From Labyrinthula sp. Ha (Eukaryota; Sar; Bigyra; Labyrinthulida; Labyrinthulaceae): a stretch of 64,000 nt of DNA. The notes under the pieces were generated by a model, which saw nothing but the letters and a program-made list of their open reading frames with translations, searched no databases and was not told the DNA's origin. Below are positions 30,013 to 40,244 of this stretch, in pieces (position 1 is the first letter of the stretch; every line of letters starts with the position of its first letter). Both the position numbers and the translations under genes were made by a program. The DNA lies in assembly GCA_015227615.1 (NCBI GenBank), contig JAALGZ010000023.1:1-64000 (forward strand). The letters are read 5' to 3'.

Positions 30013-32166
30013 CTAATAGTGCCTCCTTCCTATATTTGTTTTTGATCTTGTTAACAAAATCCCGGACGAGTAGGGGAACATCATGATAAATTGTGTCCAG
30101 TGGCTCCCAGGTGTCGCTCTCGGCCGAAAAACCCAGCCAAGAGACCGAACCTTATATTCCAACGAGGGTGAAGAAAATAATTGGATCTTCTTTAGCTTGT
30201 TTATCTCCAGGCTCTGAAAGTTGTGAACGAACAGCGCTTTAAGGTTCCTATTGCCAATAGGCTTCTTGTCGGAATAGAACCATAATCGTGAAGCGTGAAT
30301 AACTCTTCTCTTGCCTAAAAGGCTTTCCACTTCATAGACATCCTTACTAACAATATTGATTATCTGGTATGGACCGATCCAGTTGAGGCGCGTCTTTTCC
30401 TTCGCATTAAGGGTGCCATACTCAGAGACGAGTACGTAATCACCCTGCGAAAATTGGAATGTAACCTTCCTCTTCTTATTCAGGCGGCTATTCTCCATGT
30501 CTCCCCTAAACTTTACTTCGGTGTAGACTTCCTCCTGAACGGATTCAATAACACTTCTAAGTTCATCCGCTTGCTCAACAAGAGTGGCAACGTCCAGTGG
30601 TTCCTTCACGTTATTGGCTACGGAGATTGAAAAATGTTTTGGAGATTGTTGCAATAAAGGTGTTGTGAGCTTATAATATAGAAACAGCTCGTTGGGAGAT
30701 TTATTTAGCCTTCGCTCTGATGGTCGGTTATTTATAATATAAGAGATCGTAGTAAGTAATTTCGGCCACTCCGACTCATGAAGTCTATACTGGGAGGTTA
30801 GGCTCCTTATGCAGCGAAGGATAGCTGAATTTACCACTTCCACTGCGCCATTCGTCCATGGCGAGTATGCCACGGAAAATGCTTGTTCGAACCCAAGGTT
30901 TTTTGTTAGCGCTTTGAGCAAATGGTTTGAGAAATGTGAACCATTATCAGTTATCACCAAGAAATAATCGTTGAATCCAAGGTCAGAACGCCACTGCAAT
31001 AAGGCGTCTGCCATAGCTTTGGCTGTTGGAGCCTCTGAATGAAATAACATCAGCTTCCTAGTACATGAATCCATAAGAACCAATATGTAACCGGTCTGGT
31101 TTACATAAAGGTAGTCAGCCCTAAGAATCTCACGCGCTTTCTTCGCGAGATGTGTGAGATTATATGGGCGACGTAGGATATGCGGCTCTCTCTGACAGTG
31201 TAGACATCTTTGTCGAAAGGATTTCGGTAACTCAAGTACCTCCCCCTTATGAATCCCGTGGAAATAAACTTTCGAAATCGATTTCTTTTCCGCTGTTAAG
31301 GATGGGTGGCACTTGTCCATATGATTCTTCACTAAAAAATGGCTGAGTAGGCTCCTCGGAATAACAAGCTTCTGTTGAAAGTAAAGTAATCCGTCTACCT
31401 CGGCGCACCCCGCTCTGAAATCTTCTGGCAGGTCCTTCTGCTTCTTCGCGATTGTATCTGCAGAGACCTCAACCTTCTTGTTTTTTGGATAAAATGGGGA
31501 TAAGTAGGAGATATGTTCGGAGAATAAGAACTCCTTAATCTCCGAGTAGTTCGTAGAAATAGAAACAGGCCTCGATTGGAAGTCAGCGGTTGTCTCAGGA
31601 GCGCCGGTTCTTCGTATTCTGTTAACCAACGTCCTTTCATATTCCACATATTGTGCATGTTCCGGGAACTCAACTTCAGAAACTTCCACTGGGAACACCT
31701 CCCCCTGGGTCGCAAACTCCTCCCCTTGGACTGTATTCGTCTGGTGCTCGAATACCAGCTCTTCATCCGATGGGAACTCGTCATCTACAAGCTGGAGGTC
31801 CATGGAGCAACGTGCTACTTTCCTACTTCCCTCTTCTTCTTCCTTTGCCCAGCGAGTCAGCAAGTCCGACACAAAGTTGTCTCTTGAGCTTATGTGGAAT
31901 ATGACCAGGTCCACCGCTTGGAGGCGGATGATCCAGCGGTATAACCGATCCCAGTAGATGCGCTTGTTGTTTTCTTTGACCCTAACAACTGTAAGAAGCG
32001 CCTTGTGATCGGTGTATACGTAGATCCCCCCAATGTGGGTCCTAAGAAGGAAACCAATCCTTTCAAAGGAGTAGATGAGCGGATACAGCTCCTTGGAGCT
32101 TATATGCCATCTTACCTCACTAGGTGAAAACCCTCCACTCAAGAATATCAAAGGTCGAGGTCGCAA
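30013..32166 (-). pseudogene. Element B RNase H - integrase - chromodomain region
   Basis: A long open stretch begins in RNase H (WHISSKELYPLIYSFERIGF, YVYTDHKALLTVV) and passes into the integrase HHCC region (HCQREPHILRRPY). The DDE core follows: RADYLYVNQTGYILVLMDSC, VITDNGSHFSNHLLKAL and VAYSPWTNGAVEVVNSAI, the D..D..E spacing of Ty3 integrases. The C-terminal integrase block is LNWIGPYQIINIVSKDVYEV. The chromodomain lies at the very end of this region, about 30010-30190, matching the position of the chromodomain in element C. Confidence 0.88.
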
Positions 32167-32202
32167 GGTTCGGACATCATTTGTTACGTTGCCCGGGGAA
32201 TC

Positions 32203-34147
32203 CTAAAATACAGCTATGGACCACGTGTCCTGGGAGCTGTCCATGAACAGAAGGAGCGGCTCCTCGTGGTTGTAGGTAGAAAGAAAACGCTTACTGGCTG
32301 TAGCTATCTCTTCTAATAATTTTTTGTAAGCATCCAGTAAATCCTCGGTCCAAATCACAGGCTCCTTCAACTTCTCGATCTCCGAAAGCTTCTTGCCCCC
32401 GAGGTTAGCATAATGTTGGAAGGGCTTCCTAAGCTCTACGAGCTTAGGAATATTTGGCGAGATCCAGTTCGCCAAGTACACCAGTTGAGCCATTTGATGG
32501 CGGTACTCTGGTCGCTTCATATTCAGGATCTTGTCGTAGAAGGCGGGATCGAAGTTCCACCTACCTCGTCGTATCTCCCGCCCGCACCACACGGTGACTG
32601 GGGAGCATATTTCGCACTTCCTGAGGTTGAACCTGACCCGCTTCTTCGCCGCTTGCTTAAGGAGCTTCTCAAATATGACCAGAAGTTGTTGAAATGACTG
32701 CGAATAAACCAGAAGATCGTCTAACCATGCGATAACGCCATTCGCCTGGGCTCCAAACAAGTCTTCGGCCCCATCGGCGTTGATAATTTCAGTGATTACG
32801 CGTTCGAAACATAGCGCTGGAGTATTGGACCACCCCATAGGGGCGCCCTTCATCCTCCGGGCCGAGCGCCTTGTCACCAAGGTAAATATATCCCGATCCT
32901 TTTCGGCTGTTGGTAGGAAGTCAAAGCCACTAAGGATATCGAGAGTTAAGTAAAAAAGAACTGTTTGTAATCGAGAGGAACTGCCTTTCGAGGTTAGGCA
33001 GGTTGAGTGAAGTTGGGACTGTGATCTTGTTTAACCGGATCATGTTCGCAACCATGCGATACCGGTTTAAGATGTTCTCCCTTTTCCACTCTACTCTCGC
33101 CTCGTTGGATAAGTCTGCCCAGTTTGGTGGGTTGGCTAACTTCTTTTCAACTACAAAGACAGGATGTCCCCAAGTGAGGTTAGTTGATCTCTCAACTATT
33201 CCTGCAGCTTCCAACGCTTTGAATTTTAAATCCAGAAAGTTCTCTTCATCCACTGTAAGGTGGTATCCGTCCGATCTCAGGATACTGTAACCTTGTTTCA
33301 GAGAAACTTCTATCGGGGAAAGTAGGCTCATTTGTGCGTTTGACTGCTTAATACCCCAGCTGTTAATGTTTAGAGTCATGAGATCAACCATATCCTTAGC
33401 TTGATTTTTATCTAACGTAGAATCCTCCAACTTGGCGACCATCATTTCCTTTAAACTTTTGATTTCTTCTTCTTTTTCTATATTTCCTTCGCCTATTCCA
33501 ACCTCATTAAATTCCTCGGGCATGTTGTCCACCATATTGGAAATAAGTATCGATGGAATAGGCTCCCCTGGAGCTAAATTTTGAATGTGCTCTGTATAAT
33601 CATCTTTGATCTTAGAAAGAGGAATAGCGTCAACTCTTCTTATATCATTCTCGATGAGCATCTGTTTTAGTTCAAGCTCCTTTTCGTCTAGGGGATCTGA
33701 TTCTATAGATATATTGTGGTCTCCTTTTGAAAGTATATTCTGCAGAGTGTTGATAAGTAATGATTCGACGTCCACCGCTTCCTCAATAATGTCATTTCTG
33801 CTCTGGTGTATAAGGGGTAAGTTCTTGTGCGAAGTATTAATAAATAGGAAATATATAAGAGAATCATCCTGGAAAAAGGTCTGTGGCTCTTTTGTGTAAA
33901 CTGGGTTGTTTGTAAATAGTAAGGAGTCCGCTAATCGAAAGTTGTTCTCATAAAAAGCAGCAAATATCGTGTTCTGATTTGAAGGTCGCAACGAAATAAA
34001 TACGAATGAATATTTTGAGAGAGAATGTTTGAAGGGTGTCTGGGTCAGAACTTCGGCTTCGTCGTGAAATATAGCAGAGAAATATGTGAGCTCGTCCTGC
34101 GTTGAAATATGATGATTGACTTCGTAATCTCGTGGCACAAGAACCAC
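32203..34147 (-). pseudogene. Element B reverse transcriptase region
   Basis: An N-terminal acidic leader precedes the polymerase (for example PEEFNEVGIGEGNIEKEEEI). RT begins with LRSDGYHLTVDEENFLDLKF and GIVERSTNLTWGHPVFVVEK, then GAPMGWSNTPALCFERVI and the active-site strand VIAWLDDLLVYSQSF. The connection domain includes PEYRHQMAQLVYLANWIS, and the start of RNase H follows (LLLFMDSSQDTWSIAVF). It copies the element RNA into DNA in intact family members. Confidence 0.87.
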
Positions 34148-34168
34148 ATCTAATTCCCCTCCAGGTTC

Positions 34169-34963
34169 CTATTTTTCCATGCGTACAGCTTTTGGGGCGT
34201 CCTTGATGTTGAGCTTCACCCCGAAATATCTAAGCGTGCGGTCACCTATGATCATTTCGTCCCATAGCTCGGAATCCACGCAGAAGAAGCGCTGCTCTTT
34301 CAAGTCAAGTTTCCATCCGTCTTGGACTAAAACAACGTGTGCTATTACCACAGCCTTTACTGGGATCGGCTTCTTGTCCATAAACGTAACATTCTTTATG
34401 AACTGTGGTTTTTCCTCCCTGACCTTATATGCCTGCATTGAACTGAGTCCAGTCACGTTCAGGTCTGCACCCGTATCCGCGAGGGCCTTCACTTGCACGA
34501 AGTCCCCGGACTCCATGTTTTTTAGCAGGAGGGATATGCTTCTCGCCTTGTCACCAACTCTTTTCACTCGAATGGAAACTAGGGAAGTAGAACCAGATAT
34601 AGTTGACTGCTTAATCGGATCTCCATCCTCCAACCTTCTTACTCTCTGCCTCTGTTTCTTGATATCCACCGCACTTCTCTCATCCCCCTTCGTGTTTCGT
34701 CTCTCCAGCACAAATCTTCTTGCCAGTAGGACCGACTTCAGCTTAGACAGCGAATAGCCCTTGGAAACAAATATAAACTGCTGGTATTCAATCCCAAAGG
34801 AAGAAGGGATTTGGTTTATCACCCCCCGCAGAATCTTCTTCTTGTGTGTCCTAAGCTCATCCTTGTCCAGATGTTTTAGTATTTTAGTCACTTGGTCGAA
34901 GAATAAGTAGATTTGTTCTGCAGGAATTAAATTTGCCGAAGGCCACCTTAGATTCTTTTCCAA
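34169..34963 (-). pseudogene. Element B gag C-terminus and aspartic protease region
   Basis: The protease motif appears as VKALADTGADLNVTGLSSMQ (the DTGA active site of retropepsins), followed by QRFFCVDSELWDEMIIGDRT, which resembles the flap and hydrophobic-hydrophobic-G end of the fold. The N-terminal half resembles the end of gag. Element C has the same motif as VKGLADTGANRNVSS. Confidence 0.8.
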
Positions 34964-35062
34964 TATACCTAAGCATCTTAATCGTTTTGCCTTCTCAAAG
35001 TTGATGTGTCTCGTGAGATAATTGAGGATTGCTTCCGAAGAAGCTATATTGACTCCTCTTTG

Positions 35063-36036
35063 CTACAGAGAGTCAGATACATCCTTCGTTAATAAAGATT
35101 GAATAGAGAGGGACGGCATATTTCTAACTGTGTTGCGATAGTCGCGTAAGAAGTTCTCTATCTTGTCTCCAGTCAGTTGTCTCAACTTTTCCGGCAGCTG
35201 AACTTGAACCAAAGGTAAACCATGCGTCACTGGTGCCTGCTGCGAAGTTTGGTATCCAGGAACGCCCGTTGATACTTTGTATTTATCCTTTTCCAAAAAT
35301 GTGCTACCCGTTTCCGACCACTTATCATATAGTGACGTGGCACGGTGTGAAATTCTACTGGCATTTTCCCCTATACTTATTACATCGCGTGTTTCGTCTT
35401 GTCCCTGCTTATCACGCGACGAACGCAATTCTTCATCTGAACCAGTAGGGATATCAGGTAACTCACTTTCTCCTTTACGCCTCTTGCGCTCCTCCATTTA
35501 GTCGATATCTTGTCTTAGGTTATCCTCTAGCGTGCTAAGTTCCATTTCTTTCGCCACCAGCTTATCGTGCCAGCTGTGAAGGTTCTCAAACTGCTTAAGG
35601 TTGTGATCCTGAGCCGATTGCTGCTTAGGAAGAAGAAGTTCCAAGCCCTTCTCTCTGATGACGAGCTCAGCTTCCCTTTGTGTCAGTTTCTCCTTTTCTA
35701 ACTCTTGCTGCTGTTGATTTGCGATTTCTTTTCCCCTGAGGCGAGATTCATGATACTCCAAAGCGGTATTTTTTTCAGGACGTCTATTCTCTCTACGGAT
35801 CTTATTTAGATCATGCAAAGCAGAAAATGGAAGAACACTAGTGGACCTGCTACGTGTACCTGTACGTTTTGAACCCTGAGATGGTGAAGTAGATTCAGCA
35901 GTAGGATTGTGGGTGTCCGAGTTTTTCGATTGCGTAGGAGAAATTTCGTCCTCAGCGCCTGTTCCAGATTATTCCGTTTCTGGTGGTGTGGTAGATTCCA
36001 CTTCTTTGTTTTTACTCTACACATTCTCCGAATCAC
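35063..36036 (-). pseudogene. Element B gag-like region
   Basis: The 5' coding region holds a strongly helical, glutamine- and glutamate-rich coiled-coil stretch (for example ANQQQQELEKEKLTQREAEL), then a charged linker and a segment with LPEKLRQLTGDKIENFLRDY. The latter matches PAKLTELKYESISNFVHEFN in element C. It would form the particle core in working relatives. No zinc knuckle was recognised. Confidence 0.65.
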
Positions 36037-36058
36037 TCTGATCCACTATCTTCTGACG

Positions 36059-36070
36059 TAATTCGAATTA
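36059..36070 (-). other. 12-bp palindrome directly inside the element B 5' LTR
   Basis: TAATTCGAATTA is its own reverse complement and touches the LTR edge at 36071. This is where a primer-binding site normally lies, but no TGG-starting tRNA match is at the edge. Element C has AATCTCGAGATT at the equivalent place. Confidence 0.6.
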
Positions 36071-36275
36071 TGTCTTTATCTCGCGTCACGGTGACTTTGG
36101 ATTTAGAGATTTGAAAAGTCCTTCTTGTTAGACTGTGCTTTAACGGTTAAGTGATATGATATGTCGAACGATAACTATTCCAGCGTTACCTTAGATTTAT
36201 AACCACTACGATAGTATAAGTAAACTCTCCGCAGTTTATGGGCGTAGGAACAGTAACCTAAAACTTGGAGAGAGA
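36071..36275 (-). repeat. Element B 5' LTR (205 bp)
   Basis: Matches 28214-28418, with about 20 differences, mostly transitions. It contains AACCGTTAA on the minus strand at 36140-36148. The putative 4-bp target duplicate TTGT follows at 36276-36279. Confidence 0.92.
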
Positions 36276-36279
36276 TTGT

Positions 36280-38280
36280 TCGGTTTTATTTGCAAAAGAG
36301 AGGCATAGCCACCTAAAGTTGAAGTATAACAAAAATACATACTTTTGGAGAGAAACACCATTAAGTCTGCCCTGTATATTCTTCAAACTGCTTATCACCG
36401 TTCATTTTTCTCTTTTCCGACCTGCTTATCTACCAAGTCAATTTTCTGTTGCTACTATCCTGTTCACCTCTTGTTTTCTTTTTATATCTTCTTTTTTCCA
36501 CACATTCCTTTGTTTTCTCATTTTCTATAACTCCTAGAACAGGTGTTTAGCAGACAGTATTCTTTTCCCGCTTCTACAAAACTTTTTTAGACGGAAATGC
36601 ACTCAAAACCCCAAGCTCCTTCAACTAGTTCATTGGGGAACGAAGTTTAGAACTATCAATAATACAAGGCGGCGCTGAAGTTACACTACCTTATCCTAAT
36701 GTTTCAGACTCGAATACTTCCAATCCCATTTTTAGCCATAATACTCGTGCGTTCCATTCTCGTACAAATAACTCCATCTTTCTTTCATTCGATCAAGAAA
36801 AATTCAGGATCTAATAGAAGACATCCGGCTTCCTGCTGTGGTATAAAGATGGTACGTAAATTAAATCCATGAATTTCCCCTTCCTTATAATACCCGTTTC
36901 TATTGTCTTGTGATCAACAGAGCCTCCTGGTCATGCATAATTTAGTTCCTGCATCACCGAGGAAGTTTAAGGAGTTCTGACTCAGTTCCATTGTAGACTG
37001 GCATAAATAGTTGGGAAGGATAGGATGATATCGGGTGAACACAGCGTTGTGGAAGGTACAAATAGGAGTTACAGAAAAGAATCTGGTATAAGAATTACCC
37101 GAAAACAAGGACGGGTTGCAACAGCACGGAAAACCAGAGAGAACTGGTCGGAGAATTAAAAAGTCCAGCAAAAAAAGAATGGGCATTTTTTGAACACGTA
37201 AGTGCGTTTAGGTCAAACTTAATTAAAGCACAGAACAATTGAGTGAAGAAGACATATACTAGATTTTTTTCTTCTAGCTAAGTAGCAAATAAAAGAAGTT
37301 TAAGAAAAATCTTTTTGAATTTTTAGCTATAAGTTTGGAACAAAGAATTGAGGCAGGTTTTTATCATCAATCAACACCCTTTCACGTAAGAGTAAATAGA
37401 GAGGGAGAGTAACCAAAAAAAACATAAAAAAAACAAAATAAGAGCTAAAATGAATGAAATCTGTTTAAATAGTTGATGTTTCATATACTGGTGCTCCCCA
37501 ATCCTTCTACCAGATAAATTTTCCTCTTTCTCCGAAAGATTTATGCTTGGATGATTTCCCTAGTCCAACTGTTAAGAACTTTCTGACAAATAACAACAGT
37601 TTCTTTGTCAACTGGGATCTAGCTTTATATATAGTGGAATTTTAACTGTTGATTGCCCAAGATTCTATTCCAGATCTTCTCTTGTTTTGTTTAATGTGGT
37701 TTACAGAAACAAGGTATGAAAAAATTTGAATAGCGGATAGGTAAGTTGTTTCCTATGGAGAAAAAATTATTTAGTTTTCTTAACAAGAATTGTTGAAAAT
37801 TCATGGGCATTTTGTTTTTTTTTGTTCATTAAGAATTTTTTCTTTGTTGGTATTATTCATCTCTACAAGTATAGAAGGTAGCAGAGTTAAAATCTGTGTT
37901 CTATGCAAAACCACTTGGGTTTATACGTTCATAAAAAATAAAACCAGATCAAACAGTAAGAATATAAAGTTAAAGATGAAAAAATGTGCATGAAATTTAA
38001 CTTAAATTTAAAAAAATAATCCTTATTAAATCAAACCCCATAGAAGCGTCAAATATACCTCAGGATGAAACATATAAAATTACGTTTAATCAACAAAATC
38101 CATACTATAATTCCAACCATTCAAATATATGTATTTGTATTGCTTCTAATTGTTCCGGTCAAATATTATACAATTTTTTTTCCATGCATAGAAGAGACTC
38201 AAAATATAGCTGCTAGCGTTAGTTTTTTTAAAAACAGAAAATTAAGCTCTTGAATGAAATGAAAAAGAAAAAGATTAATT
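36280..38280. other. Gene-poor region after element B
   Basis: Two kilobases with T-rich and A-rich stretches. Short open frames at 36914-37186 (minus) and 37790-37993 (plus) show no recognisable domain. A G/A-rich tract near 36950-37190 differs in composition from its surroundings and may be an eroded repeat or gene fragment. Nothing could be named. Confidence 0.4.
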
Positions 38281-38744
38281 TTAGATTTGTTTTCTTGCGT
38301 ATGTGTTTTCGGTTGGTAGAAAAAAATCTGGCTTAAGGCCTTTTAGATGACCGCTTTCATTGTTGTAGGTGGATTCTCTAAATGTGCACAAAATTTTTAA
38401 CCACATGTCAAGAAAGGTTTTAGTGGGTGTAAAAGAATCTAAATTTATTGAATTTAAACGTGATTTTACATGTGAAGTAGGTGTTGGGTGCATTATAAGT
38501 GATGGAAATATTTGTATGTATATCGTGTTTAGTAATTTACTGAGGCACGAGAAACAAATTGAACTTTAACAAGGTTATTGCAAGAAGAATTTTCAACTGT
38601 TTTTACTATATCAAGGAAAGAAAATTGACCGCTGCTTTTTTCTAACAACTTGATGAAAGAAAATTGATTCTCAGGTATGTTGACCCTTGTTAGTTGGGCA
38701 ACCGAATCTGTTGCTTGAATTTCTGCTTCATCATAATTTTTCAC
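38281..38744 (-). pseudogene. Unrecognised gene fragment(s), minus strand
   Basis: Two consecutive open frames (38744-38529 and 38493-38281) have coding-like composition. The first reads QFSFIKLLEKSSGQFSFLDI. The second reads RESTYNNESGHLKGLKPDFF. The L(K/R)PDF pattern after a charged spacer resembles the RPD motif of crinkler-type effector or kinase-linked PD-(D/E)XK proteins of fungi and oomycetes. That resemblance is weak. It could equally be chance. Confidence 0.25.
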
Positions 38745-40244
38745 AAAAATATGGTACCTTCATTTCTAAGAGGAATAAACTAAATATAAATATATCAGAT
38801 ATATATCTATGGTTATAAATATCAATTTAAGTGCACTTTAAGTGTTGTGAAGTACATGTGCATTTTGTAATTGGTAAAGGTAATCTAAAAAACTCTACCA
38901 AGCTTAACAAAACAATTTCTTTAATCTCTTAATATTCAATATATGGTCGTTCATGTAAAAGAAAAATATTGTAAAGTAAACAATGTCTTCATTATCTTCG
39001 TAAAATTTTTTGGTGTTCTTCGTATGTACAACCTAAAACTAGTTTTTCTTTTTTAATCTTTTGGTAAATCTTCCATGATGTTTATCAATTTTTAGCATTC
39101 TATTAGTCACTAATCGATGTAATGCCCAGATGGGATACAATTTCCAAGACTAACTACATCCAAGAAATACATTTCAAGAACTTTCTAAGGCCTTCTTCTG
39201 GTATTTTGCTCTTGCAACTAAATTACGCCTTAAATTAAGATATTTCAAAATGCAGATATTGTCATATTATTTATAAAATAAGACAAAGTTTATCACTGAA
39301 TTTCTGATAAACGAAGAAAACATAGGGTATAGATATGGTTATATATTTTGTATATTTAATCTCTATGGGTATTTTTTTAGAGATTTAACTTTTTTGCATC
39401 TAGAACGCTATATTCTAGTGCAGCAAACTTATTTAATGATGAAAAACAAAAGACTTTGCAAGAGGTGTATACTCTTAGATAACTAAAACAATCTATGGGA
39501 ATTATTTTATTGAACTTGACCTTCAATTATTTTACTATTATCTCATGAAGATACGAAATGGGGCTAATCTAAAACAATGTATATAAATCAGCCTGGTCTT
39601 CACAAACATAGTGATACCTCGTATGTGATATTCGTTGATTCTTAAAAGTTAGAACTGTATATTGGGAATGTTAGACCACCCTTATTTGACACATAATATT
39701 AAAATGTTCATATACTTCTATTTTTCGTTTGAATTTCCTCTTCCTTTTCTTTTTTCACTTTTCTTCTTGATTTTTGAAACTTACAAACATTAGCTTTGGA
39801 GTTCGGATAAATATACTCTATACCCGTTGGTTAGTTAAGATGTGGGTTTAGGGTTAGTAAGGATACTACCATTCTAAATCAAGTTGAGAAGAGTATTTAG
39901 ATATTTCAGTAGGGTTATTAGATCTTGGGAGAAATGGAAAACTCTAACTATTTTATTTGTCAGGAAAAATGTTCAAACATCCAGTTTTTGCAATTTTTAG
40001 CTAATGAGGCAGTTTGGTAGTAACTATCACTATGATGGTCGGAATATACGCTCAATTTTACTTATCCCATAAAAATCTAACTTCTGAAGCGTCGAAGTTA
40101 TGTAGATACAAATGATTTTATTTTTATTGGAATAAAAATATATAGATCGGCCAAGAACAAATCGTATTTTACTAACTCTGGCGGTTCGTAAGCTGGATTT
40201 TTTATAGGGTAAGTAAAATCGCGTGTAGATTCTTAATATCAGAG
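38745..40244. other. AT-rich intergenic DNA
   Basis: No gene seen. A very short interstitial telomere-like piece, GGGTTTAGGGTTAG, lies at about 39844-39857. The region leads into the direct duplication. Confidence 0.4.

Larger units (their letters stand above)
28210..36279 (-). mobile_element. Element B: Ty3/chromovirus-like retrotransposon with chromodomain, Myb-like and MT-A70 modules
   Basis: A full-length-looking element on the minus strand is bounded by two 205-bp LTRs and a putative 4-bp target duplication TTGT (28210-28213 and 36276-36279). The coding order on the minus strand is gag, protease, RT, RNase H, integrase, chromodomain, Myb-like domain, MT-A70. It is broken, but only in about half a dozen to ten places, and long stretches remain open. 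The LTRs differ at about 20 of 205 positions by eye. The layout and sequence are collinear with element C. Base composition is richer in GC than the surroundings. Confidence 0.93.

Noticed and set aside
34179-34757. 192-codon plus-strand frame within element B
   Set aside because: It is antisense to the protease region of element B, whose minus-strand reading has the clear DTGA motif.
39844-39857. Interstitial telomeric repeat GGGTTTAGGGTTAG
   Set aside because: Only about two imperfect units; too short to claim a fusion or internal telomere.
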